From assembly GCA_964447605.1 (NCBI GenBank), contig CAYUTA010000078.1, positions 1 to 9,428 on the forward strand: DNA of 9,428 bases, read 5' to 3'. Positions 1 through 6,021 of this stretch are shown one piece after another. The first letter of the stretch is position 1. Every line of letters begins with the position of its first letter. A program made the position numbers and the translations under genes. Under the pieces are notes generated by a model, which searched no databases, was not told where the DNA came from, and saw nothing but the letters and a program-made list of their open reading frames with translations. Origin of the DNA: CAYUTA01 sp964447605 (GTDB taxonomy: Bacteria > Bacillota > Clostridia > Christensenellales > CAG-138).

Positions 1-71
1 TATTACTTAATTTTGCAATTCCGATCCGCTATGTCCTGCATTCTATGGCACAATGCCGCACTTCGAATAAA

Positions 72-100
72 TTGACAAGAATCCGCGAAAAACCTATACT
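72..100 (+). promoter_or_regulatory. Sigma-A/sigma-70 type promoter of the ABC transporter operon
   Basis: A perfect -35 box TTGACA (72-77) and a -10 box TATACT (95-100) are separated by exactly 17 bases, in an AT-rich stretch unlike the surrounding GC-rich DNA. Transcription would start near 107, giving a leader of about 140 nt before the lipoprotein gene. The 71 bases upstream hold no recognisable gene. They do contain a short dyad, GCATT (38-42) and AATGC (52-56), which could be an operator but is too short to claim. Confidence 0.8.
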
Positions 101-106
101 ATATTC

Positions 107-246
107 TTAATAAACCAGCGGTCTGTACCCGACGACCTGTCCCGGCCGACTCGCCGAACCCGCCTTCTTCCGGCTGAATGCGTTTGCTACATATGCAAAC
201 CTTTTATGCATACACTTCATTACATATTTTAAGGAGGATGCGACAC
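107..246 (+). other. Long 5' leader of the ABC transporter operon
   Basis: About 140 nt separate the predicted transcription start from the lipoprotein ATG. The first part (115-180) is GC-rich and the last part (188-230) is AT-rich. A 6-bp hairpin, GTTTGC (182-187) with GCAAAC (195-200), can form around a 7-nt loop. The ribosome site AAGGAGG lies at 231-237, 9 nt before the ATG at 247. I do not recognise a purine, TPP, FMN, ykkC-type or other riboswitch consensus, and there is no terminator-like T run. It may simply be an untranslated leader. Confidence 0.4.
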
Positions 247-1311
247 ATGAAACAAACTCTCGCCTGGCTGCTTATTCTAACGATGGTCTTTGCCGCCGTT
301 GGCTGCTCGGCCCCCGCGGCCCCCCCCCCAGCGGCAGAACAGCCCGCAGCCGAGGCCCCGGCTGATGTGACCGACGAAGCGCCCACGGCGGATTATTCCG
401 GCATGCGCATTGTTGCGCTCTTGCCCGGCACCATCACGGACAACGGCTGGAACTATATCTGCTACAGCGCCATTCAGGCCATTGGTGAAAAATATGGCTG
501 CACGGCGGAATACGTGGAAAACATCGCCGTATCCGACATGGCGGAGTATATCGCCATGTACGGCGAGGACAAGTACGACATGGTCATCATTCACGGCGCG
601 CAGTTCGAAGCCACGGCAACGGAAACCGTCGCCAACTATCCGGACACCATGTTCTGCCTCTCCTATGGCTTTAAAATCGACGGCTCTACCGATGCCAACC
701 TCAAGGATATCCAAAACCTCGCTTATGTCGGCCCGGTCGGCATGGGCGTCGCCATCGGCGGCATCATGGGGATTCTGACCGAGTCCAATAAGGTCGTATT
801 CCTTGGCGGCCAGGATATCCCCGCCATCGCGGATATCGTTTCCGGCATTGAGGCGGGCGTAAAACTCACCAACCCGGACGCCACCGCCGTTACCCAGTAC
901 ATCGGCACCCTGACCGATCAGGATATGGCGCGCGAGGCGGCCAACGCCTTCATCGCCGAAGGATACGACGTGATCTGCTCTTCAGCCAACAGCGCGCAAC
1001 TCGGTTGTCTGTGGGCTGCCGAGGAAGCGGGCGTATATGCCCTCGGCTTCAACAGCGATCAGTATGAAATCGCGCCCAACGCGGTCGTGCTGAGCGTCAT
1101 GCGCAACTATGGCGATATTTACATGGACGTGTTCGAGGAGCTCATCGCCGGCAACTGGAAAAACGGCAAGGTCGCCTATGAGCTCGACCAGAACGGCACC
1201 ATCGTCTCCGACTGGCATGGCTGGGACGAAAAGCTCCCCGCCGAGAAGGTCACGGCGATCAATGAATTCCTGGACAAGCTCTTCTCGGGCGGCTATAACG
1301 GCCAGTACTAG
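247..1311 (+). CDS. BMP-family substrate-binding lipoprotein of a nucleoside-type ABC importer
   Basis: This is the extracytoplasmic receptor that captures substrate and delivers it to the permease pair encoded next. The start at 247 follows AAGGAGG (231-237) with a 9-nt spacer; an in-frame ATG at 238 abuts the ribosome site and is less likely. The 354-residue precursor has a short K-containing, hydrophobic signal peptide and a lipobox ending AVGC, with Cys20 as the lipidation site. An Ala/Pro-rich linker (about 22-45) follows. The mature part looks like the Bmp/PnrA/Med fold: an early GTITDNGWN segment, a central FLGGQDIPAIADIV segment, and late GFNSDQ and LSVMRNY segments. Family members bind nucleosides, though some relatives bind other ligands, so the substrate is inferred. 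The linker is encoded partly by a run of ten C residues (320-329), a possible slippage site. Length is normal for the family. Confidence 0.9.
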   Translation: MKQTLAWLLILTMVFAAVGCSAPAAPPPAAEQPAAEAPADVTDEAPTADYSGMRIVALLPGTITDNGWNYICYSAIQAIGEKYGCTAEYVENIAVSDMAEYIAMYGEDKYDMVIIHGAQFEATATETVANYPDTMFCLSYGFKIDGSTDANLKDIQNLAYVGPVGMGVAIGGIMGILTESNKVVFLGGQDIPAIADIVSGIEAGVKLTNPDATAVTQYIGTLTDQDMAREAANAFIAEGYDVICSSANSAQLGCLWAAEEAGVYALGFNSDQYEIAPNAVVLSVMRNYGDIYMDVFEELIAGNWKNGKVAYELDQNGTIVSDWHGWDEKLPAEKVTAINEFLDKLFSGGYNGQY

Positions 1312-1330
1312 TGCATTGTAGAACGACTCC

Positions 1331-1360
1331 GTCTGGGCGCATGATAAAATGCGCCCAGAC
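1331..1360 (+). promoter_or_regulatory. Perfect 12-bp hairpin downstream of the lipoprotein gene
   Basis: The left arm GTCTGGGCGCAT (1331-1342) is perfectly complementary to the right arm ATGCGCCCAGAC (1349-1360) around the 6-nt loop GATAAA. No T run follows immediately, so it is not a classical terminator. It begins 19 bases after the lipoprotein stop. Stable hairpins in this position commonly protect the upstream mRNA from 3' exonucleases, so that binding protein is made in excess over permease. That role is inferred. Confidence 0.75.
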
Positions 1361-1381
1361 TTGGCGTAAAGGATAAAATCC

Positions 1382-1416
1382 GCGTCCGCCGTCCGGGCCA
1401 GGACGCAGGCTTTTTT
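1382..1416 (+). terminator. Candidate partial terminator/attenuator between lipoprotein and permease genes
   Basis: GCGTCC (1382-1387) pairs with GGACGC (1401-1406). The stem can be extended inward by GCC (1388-1390) with GGC (1396-1398) across a 2-nt bulge. After AGGC comes a run of six T residues (1411-1416). The four bases between stem and T run make it weaker than a textbook terminator, which would suit partial read-through into the permease genes. A third small hairpin (GCCGC 1438-1442, GCGGC 1448-1452) sits immediately upstream of the permease ribosome site. Confidence 0.45.
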
Positions 1417-1470
1417 CTCCTCTTATGTGAAAGAAACGCCGCTTTCTGCGGCAAGGGGATATAGAAGAAC

Positions 1471-2565
1471 ATGAAAAAGTTTGATTCTGTAAAAGTCCGG
1501 GCTTCCTCATCCAACATCGCGCGTCAGGCGCTGGTATCCGTCTCGGCAATCGTGATTGCGCTGCTGCTTGGCATGGGCCTCATCGCATTGATGGATATCA
1601 GCCCCTTCAAGGCCTTTTCCGCGCTGATTGAGGGGGCTTTTGGAAGCAGGAAGGCCTTTGGCGAGGTGCTCGTCAAAATGACGCCTCTGCTGTTTACGGG
1701 CATGAGCTATGCGCTGGCCAACCGCTGCGGTCTGACCAACCTTGGTATGGAAGGTCAGATGTACATCGGCGCAATGTTTTCCGCTTATGTTGGAATCAAT
1801 ATATCGGGCCTCCCGCCCTTTATTCACATATTGGTCTGCCTCGCCGCGGGCTTTGTCGGCGGCGGACTGTGGTGCCTCATCGCGGGCGCGCTGAAGGTAT
1901 GGTTCGGTGCAAGCGAAATTATCGTTACGGTCATGCTCAACACCGTGGCGATCTACCTCATCGAGTTCATGGTCACGGGCCCCATGCTGGAGCCGCCGGG
2001 CACCGTGACCGGCCAATCCAGCCCGGTGCTTGCGTCCGCGCGTCTCGGCGCGCTCATGGAGGGAACGCGCGCGCACTGGGGCTTTATCATCGGCCTGATC
2101 TTTATCGTGCTGTTCTGGTTTTTTCTATGGAAAAGCAAGAAGGGCTATGAAGTGCGTGTTTCCGGCTATAACCTGCAGGCGGCCGCCTACTCCGGCATCA
2201 ATACGCGCCGCAACATTCTGCTGGTGACGTTTCTTGCCGGCGGCCTTGCGGGCCTTGCGGGCGTTTGCGAGGTGCTTGGCGTGCAGGGCCGGCTCTACGC
2301 GCTCTTCTCGCCCGGTTATGGTTACGACGGCATTGCCGTGGCGCTGATCGGCATGAACTCGCCGTTCGGCATCATCATCGGCGCACTGCTGTTCGGCGCG
2401 TTCCGCGCGGGCGGCAACCGCATGCAGATGCGCGCGCAGGTGCCCGACGCCATTGTAAGCGTCATTCAGGCGTTTGTCATCATTGCGGTTGTTGCAAGCC
2501 AGATGCTGCTGGAGCTTTGGAACGAGCGCCGGCTCAAGAAGCAGCAGGAAATCAAGGAGGCGTGA
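1471..2565 (+). CDS. ABC transporter permease, nucleoside type (first of pair)
   Basis: This integral membrane subunit forms half of the translocation channel for the BMP-lipoprotein importer. The 364-residue product has a basic N-terminal tail followed by many hydrophobic helices, from about residue 20 to 355. The signature of this branched-chain/sugar/nucleoside permease family is visible as GLTNLGMEGQ at about residues 87-96. A large periplasmic or loop segment rich in Gly and Pro lies near residues 165-195, and a basic, Glu/Lys-rich cytoplasmic tail ends the protein. It is the longer permease and resembles the YufP/NupP type. The ATG at 1471 has only a modest ribosome site (AAGGGG, 1453-1458, 12 nt away). 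The stop lies 4 bases before the next gene, whose ribosome site is inside this gene's end. The substrate is inferred from family and neighbours. Confidence 0.9.
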   Translation: MKKFDSVKVRASSSNIARQALVSVSAIVIALLLGMGLIALMDISPFKAFSALIEGAFGSRKAFGEVLVKMTPLLFTGMSYALANRCGLTNLGMEGQMYIGAMFSAYVGINISGLPPFIHILVCLAAGFVGGGLWCLIAGALKVWFGASEIIVTVMLNTVAIYLIEFMVTGPMLEPPGTVTGQSSPVLASARLGALMEGTRAHWGFIIGLIFIVLFWFFLWKSKKGYEVRVSGYNLQAAAYSGINTRRNILLVTFLAGGLAGLAGVCEVLGVQGRLYALFSPGYGYDGIAVALIGMNSPFGIIIGALLFGAFRAGGNRMQMRAQVPDAIVSVIQAFVIIAVVASQMLLELWNERRLKKQQEIKEA

Positions 2566-2569
2566 TAGT

Positions 2570-3496
2570 ATGGAGTTTCTGAGTACGATCGGCGGCTATC
2601 TTGCAACGGATATCCGCCTTGCAACCCCGATTCTGCTGGCGGGCCTCGGACTGCTGCTGATGAACCGCGCCGGGCTTTTGAACATCGGCGCGGAGGGCAC
2701 CATGCTCATCGCCACGCTTATGGCGGTGGTCGGTTCCTACTATACTGGCAGCGTGTGGCTTGGCCTTGTGTTCGCCATGGTTTCCGGCGCGCTGGTTGGT
2801 CTGCTGTTCGCCTTTCTGACCATCACGCTCAGGGCCAACCAGGTCGTGGTAGGCGCCGCGGTCAACGTGCTGGGCTCCGGCCTTTCGGCAACGCTGTTCC
2901 GCATTCTCTTTGGCGTAAGCTCGTCGGTCCCCATGATCGACGTGTTTACAAACTGCGAAATTCCGCTGCTGTCAAGGATTCCGCTGTTTGGCGACGCCTT
3001 CTTCAGGCAGATGCCGATGGTTTACATCGCCTTCCTGCTCGTGCCGGTGCTGTCCTATTTCCTGTTCCGCACGCAGGCCGGCCTGAACCTGCGCTCCATC
3101 GGCGAAAATCCCAAGGTGGCGGATACGCTCGGCATCAACGTGCACCGCACGCAGTACCTTGCCGTCATCGCCGGCAGCGTGATTATCGCTATGGGCGGCG
3201 CGTTCATGTCCACGGGCCTGACCAAGTTCTTTTCCGAGGAAATGGTTTCCGGCCGCGGTTACATCGCGCTGGCGGCCGTCATCTTCGGCCGTTACAAACC
3301 GGCCAACGTCATGCTTGCGGCAATGCTCTTCATGGCGGGGACGGTGGCGGGCAATATTCTTCTCGCCTCCTCGTCGGCCATCCCCTATCAGTTCCTGACG
3401 ATGCTGCCGTATATTCTCACCATCGTCGTTCTGGCCGTATCGGCCAAAAACTCCATCGCGCCTGCCGCGCTCGGCAAGCCGTATAAGAGAGGATAA
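2570..3496 (+). CDS. ABC transporter permease, nucleoside type (second of pair)
   Basis: This is the second membrane subunit of the importer, expected to pair with the preceding permease. The start at 2570 is chosen because AAGGAGG (2554-2560) lies 9 nt upstream and the protein then begins directly with MEFLSTIGGYL. Longer in-frame starts would run into the previous gene. The 308-residue product is almost entirely hydrophobic, with roughly eight to nine membrane segments. It carries the family hallmark GLLNIGAEG (about residues 35-43) and a cytoplasmic loop with GENPKVADTLGIN, where the ATPase typically couples. It resembles the shorter YufQ/NupQ-type permease. Its stop is 11 bases before the ATPase gene, consistent with one transcript and coordinated translation. 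Confidence 0.9.
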   Translation: MEFLSTIGGYLATDIRLATPILLAGLGLLLMNRAGLLNIGAEGTMLIATLMAVVGSYYTGSVWLGLVFAMVSGALVGLLFAFLTITLRANQVVVGAAVNVLGSGLSATLFRILFGVSSSVPMIDVFTNCEIPLLSRIPLFGDAFFRQMPMVYIAFLLVPVLSYFLFRTQAGLNLRSIGENPKVADTLGINVHRTQYLAVIAGSVIIAMGGAFMSTGLTKFFSEEMVSGRGYIALAAVIFGRYKPANVMLAAMLFMAGTVAGNILLASSSAIPYQFLTMLPYILTIVVLAVSAKNSIAPAALGKPYKRG

Positions 3497-3507
3497 GGAG
3501 GAAAAAG

Positions 3508-5043
3508 ATGGGCACTGTACTGGAAATGAAGCACATCTACAAGATCTTTCCGGGCGTTGTGGCAAATGCGGATGTGTGCCTGCAGGTTGAACAGGGCGAG
3601 GTGCATACGCTCCTTGGCGAAAACGGCGCGGGCAAGTCCACGCTGATGAACTGCCTGTGCGGCCTCTATAAGCCGACTTCCGGCGAGATCCTGATCGAGG
3701 GAAAGCCCGTGAAGTTTTCCTCCGCAAAGGACGCCATGGCCATCGGCATCGGCATGGTGCACCAGCACTTCATGCTGATTCCCACCATGACCGTCACGGA
3801 AAACTGCCTCATTGGCGCACACGACGCGGGCGGGCTCCGCATGGACCTTAAAACCGCCGCCGGCAAGATCAAGGCGCTTGCCGAGCAGTATAGCATGGAC
3901 ATCAACCCCAACGCCAGGATCGCGAATCTCTCCGTCGGCGAGCGCCAGCGTGTGGAGATCATCAAGGCGCTGTTCCGCGGCGCGCGCATTCTCATTCTCG
4001 ACGAACCGACCGCCGTCCTGACGCCGCAGGAAACGGGTGAACTGTTCAACATGGTGCGAAACCTGACTTCAAACGGGTTTACGGTGCTGTTCATCAGCCA
4101 TAAGCTCAACGAGGTCAAGGAGATCTCAAACCGCGTTACCGTGCTCCGGCTTGGCAGAACCTGCGGCACCTACGACATCGCGGACTGCGATACCAGCGAC
4201 CTTGCCCGCCTTATGGTTGGCCGTGAGGTCGATTTTGAAACCGAGCGCAAACCCTATCATGCGGGCGACGTGGTGCTGTCCGTAGAGCACCTTTCGCTTG
4301 AGCGCGAGGGCGGCGGCTCCAGGGTGCTCGACGACGTGACCCTTACGCTGCACGGCGGGGAAATCCTCGGCATCGCGGGCGTGGACGGCAACGGGCAGGC
4401 CGAGCTGGTCGAATGCCTGACAAGCCTGCGGAAAGCGAGCAGCGGCACGGCGCGCTTTGAGAACATGGATCTGCTCAAATGCAGCACGCGCAGAATCATG
4501 GCAAGCGGCGTTTCGCACATCCCGCAGGACCGCCAGCGCACGGGGCTGATTATGCCGATGACGCTTGCGGAAAACTTCATTCTGCAAGACTATTATACGC
4601 CGGCCTTTGGCCGTGCGGGCGTAATGAACCAGCGCCATGTGGACGATTACAGCAACCGCCTGATCAAGGACTTCAGCGTTAAAACGCCGAGCCGCTTCGA
4701 GCTTGCGCAGAACCTTTCCGGCGGCAATCAGCAGAAGGTGATCGTCGCGCGCGAAATCAGCCGCAATCCGAAACTGCTGATCGCCATGCACCCTACGCGC
4801 GGACTCGATGTGGGCGCGATTGAATACATACATAAAAAAATCGTGGAGCAGCGCGACGCGGGTATCGGCGTGCTGCTCGTTTCCACCGAAATCGAGGAGG
4901 TGCTCAAGCTTTCCGACTTTGTTGCCGTCATGTATGAAGGACGCATCATGGGCATTGTGAAGCCCCTGGAAACCACGGTCGGCGAGCTGGGTCTGATGAT
5001 GGGCGGTACGCCGCTTTCCGAAATCCATGGCAAAAGCGCCTGA
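3508..5043 (+). CDS. ABC transporter ATP-binding protein with two nucleotide-binding domains
   Basis: This cytoplasmic ATPase powers the importer. AAGGAGG (3495-3501) gives a clear start at 3508. The 511-residue product holds two tandem ABC domains, as in the RbsA/MglA/NupO type. Domain 1 looks fully active: Walker A GENGAGKST (37-45), Q-loop Gln86, signature LSVGERQ (141-147), Walker B RILILDEP (160-167) and switch His198. Domain 2 keeps the signature NLSGGNQQK (402-410) and the PTRGLDVGA segment (from 429). Its Walker A equivalent is GVDGNGQAE (around 291-299), without the catalytic Lys. Its Walker B region reads LLIAMHPTRG, without the usual Asp-Glu. Such an asymmetric pair is normal for this family: one consensus and one degenerate site. 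This is the last gene of the operon. The order lipoprotein-permease-permease-ATPase differs from Bacillus nupNOPQ, where the ATPase is second. Confidence 0.93.
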   Translation: MGTVLEMKHIYKIFPGVVANADVCLQVEQGEVHTLLGENGAGKSTLMNCLCGLYKPTSGEILIEGKPVKFSSAKDAMAIGIGMVHQHFMLIPTMTVTENCLIGAHDAGGLRMDLKTAAGKIKALAEQYSMDINPNARIANLSVGERQRVEIIKALFRGARILILDEPTAVLTPQETGELFNMVRNLTSNGFTVLFISHKLNEVKEISNRVTVLRLGRTCGTYDIADCDTSDLARLMVGREVDFETERKPYHAGDVVLSVEHLSLEREGGGSRVLDDVTLTLHGGEILGIAGVDGNGQAELVECLTSLRKASSGTARFENMDLLKCSTRRIMASGVSHIPQDRQRTGLIMPMTLAENFILQDYYTPAFGRAGVMNQRHVDDYSNRLIKDFSVKTPSRFELAQNLSGGNQQKVIVAREISRNPKLLIAMHPTRGLDVGAIEYIHKKIVEQRDAGIGVLLVSTEIEEVLKLSDFVAVMYEGRIMGIVKPLETTVGELGLMMGGTPLSEIHGKSA

Positions 5044-5081
5044 ACGACGGATTGCCGCAGGCGGCGGTCTGTCGGAAATGT

Positions 5082-5112
5082 AAGCCGCTCGCCGGGGCGA
5101 ATAACGGCTTTT
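5082..5112 (+). terminator. Candidate intrinsic terminator of the ABC transporter operon
   Basis: AAGCCG (5082-5087) pairs with CGGCTT (5105-5110), and an inner stem TCGC (5089-5092) with GCGA (5097-5100) closes on a CGGG loop. The 3' arm runs into four T residues (5109-5112) before C. It starts 39 bases after the ATPase stop. The T tract is short, so efficiency is uncertain. Confidence 0.5.
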
Positions 5113-5181
5113 CGTCCCGGCAATTTCACCCCCTCTTGCCCTCGGCCAATCATCTTTCTGGTAATTGTATATATTTTTCTG

Positions 5182-5210
5182 TTGATATCTTCCTGGCTTT
5201 TACATATAAT
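5182..5210 (+). promoter_or_regulatory. Sigma-A type promoter of the DUF805 gene
   Basis: TTGATA (5182-5187) and a perfect TATAAT (5205-5210) are separated by 17 bases in an AT-rich block. Transcription would start near 5217, giving a leader of only about 28 nt before the ATG at 5245. This makes the DUF805 gene independent of the transporter operon. Confidence 0.82.
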
Positions 5211-5244
5211 GAAATTAAATCTAGTAAAGTGAGGTTTTCAGATT

Positions 5245-5595
5245 ATGGATCGCGTGCCGGATATTTTTAAAGAGTACGTTGCAATGTGGAAGAATTACGT
5301 CAACTTCAACGATCGCACGAACGTGCGCGGCTTTTGGATGGCGGTTTTGTGGAACGTGGTCGCCGCGATGATCGTCGGCCTGATCGGCGGCATTTTCCGT
5401 ACCAGCGCACTCAGTTACCTTTATAGCCTTGCGGTTCTGGTGCCGGGCCTTGCCATCTCCGTACGCAGGCTTCGCGACATGGGCAAGCCGTGGCAGTACA
5501 TTCTTTTCAGCCTTATTCCGATTGTGGGCGCGATCCTTCTCATCGTCTGGTGCTGCAAGCCCTCCGTGCCCGACGACGGCACTCCTGTGGTGTAA
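5245..5595 (+). CDS. Small DUF805-family membrane protein
   Basis: This is a 116-residue integral membrane protein of the DUF805 (YhaH/YhaI-like) family, whose biochemical function is not established. The start at 5245 has AAAGTGAGG (5226-5234) 10 nt upstream. The family features are visible: an aromatic N-terminal amphipathic part (FKEYVAMWKNYVNF) with the typical RTNVRGFWMAVLW, then a hydrophobic hairpin. A conserved segment follows, PGLAISVRRLRDMGKPWQY (about 71-89), with the family's R-R-L-D-G pattern, then a last hydrophobic helix ending in a Trp-Cys-Cys-Lys stretch and a short polar tail. About three to four membrane segments are likely. It has its own promoter and no clear partner gene, so nothing nearby suggests a specific role. 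Confidence 0.85.
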   Translation: MDRVPDIFKEYVAMWKNYVNFNDRTNVRGFWMAVLWNVVAAMIVGLIGGIFRTSALSYLYSLAVLVPGLAISVRRLRDMGKPWQYILFSLIPIVGAILLIVWCCKPSVPDDGTPVV

Positions 5596-5869
5596 CCGCC
5601 GATTTTCCGCCAATGCGCCTTCACCATAAGCGGAGTTCCGCCTTGGCTTTGAAACCGTCAAAAAAACTGCGCTTTTGACGGGACGTGCAGTATGCGCGGA
5701 TTTTGCATGCAGCTGCGGGCTTGAACGGCTGCACCGTTTGGAGATTTCCTGCAGCGTTTCAAAATTGCCGGGCCTGTCGCTGATTTTGACGGATTGTCTG
5801 GCTGAGACTGCATTTGCCGTTACGGGGTTGGCGGGACAATCCTCCCTGCGCCCCTTTGGGGACGGCCAT
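5596..5869 (+). other. Gene-poor intergenic stretch with several inverted repeats
   Basis: No open frame here has a good ribosome site or protein-like composition. What can be seen is secondary-structure potential. A degenerate hairpin lies at 5628-5649. There is a perfect 9-bp inverted repeat at 5655-5681 and TGCAGC (5708-5713) with GCTGCA (5728-5733). GGATTGTC (5791-5798) pairs with GACAATCC (5835-5842), and CCCC with GGGG at 5851-5861. A strong terminator follows at 5870. It could be a long 3' untranslated region of the DUF805 transcript, an unrecognised small RNA, or decayed repeat DNA. I do not recognise a known RNA family. Confidence 0.45.
5655..5681. repeat. Perfect 9-bp inverted repeat; right arm repeated downstream
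   Basis: CCGTCAAAA (5655-5663) and TTTTGACGG (5673-5681) are exact reverse complements around a 9-nt loop. The right-arm sequence TTTTGACGG occurs again at 5784-5792, so the left arm has two possible partners. No T run follows the hairpin on the plus strand, which argues against a terminator there. Confidence 0.7.
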
Positions 5870-5899
5870 AAAGCGAAGCTCCGCCTTCGCTTTTTCTTT
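5870..5899 (+). terminator. Strong intrinsic terminator
   Basis: AAAGCGAAG (5870-5878) pairs perfectly over 9 bp with CTTCGCTTT (5885-5893) around the loop CTCCGC. The T-rich tail spans 5891-5899 with a single C. It lies 275 bases after the DUF805 stop and just before the next promoter, so it ends either a long DUF805 transcript or an RNA made from the intergenic stretch. A diverged copy of this block lies at 5624-5650. Confidence 0.82.
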
Positions 5900-5918
5900 A
5901 TTGTAAAGCAGAATTCTG

Positions 5919-5927
5919 TGGTATACT
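5919..5927 (+). promoter_or_regulatory. Extended -10 promoter of the yhhN-like/rmuC/birA operon
   Basis: TGG-TATACT (5919-5927) is an extended -10 element, with TG one base before the hexamer. The -35 region is poor (TATTGT at 17-bp spacing, or TTGTAA at 15), as is usual for extended -10 promoters. Transcription would start near 5934, leaving an 88-nt leader. Its position directly after the terminator supports it. Confidence 0.6.
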
Positions 5928-6021
5928 GTTTCTGTGCTCGGCATCCGTCCGCCGACGTACTGTGCGCACGGGTTTTGTCTTATGGCCGAATACATGAATT
6001 CTGACTTTGGAGAACACATTT

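Noticed and set aside
2755..3486. A 243-codon plus-strand frame inside the second permease gene
   Set aside because: It is a shifted-frame shadow of the permease: the product is Arg/Gly/His-rich and lacks the hydrophobic helices of the real frame, and it has no ribosome site.
4351..4830. Loss of Walker A lysine and Walker B acid in the second ATPase domain as a sign of a broken gene
   Set aside because: One degenerate site is the normal state for this family of double-domain sugar/nucleoside importer ATPases, and the reading frame is intact.
4126..5028. A 300-codon open frame on the minus strand inside the ATPase gene
   Set aside because: It lies opposite a complete ABC ATPase with all its motifs. 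Its His/Ala/Arg-rich product matches no family I recognise. Long antisense frames are common in GC-rich genes.
5798..5820. GCTGAGA motif suggestive of a TPP riboswitch
   Set aside because: The other conserved TPP segments (the ACCTGAT and GGATAAT-type blocks) are absent, and no thiamine gene follows.
5675..6004. A 109-codon plus-strand frame in the gap after the DUF805 gene
   Set aside because: It would begin with a TTG inside an inverted repeat, has no ribosome site, and runs through a strong terminator and the next promoter, so it is unlikely to be translated.
5759..6019. An 86-codon minus-strand frame in the same gap
   Set aside because: It crosses the terminator and promoter of the plus strand, has no convincing ribosome site, and its basic, low-complexity product resembles translated non-coding DNA.
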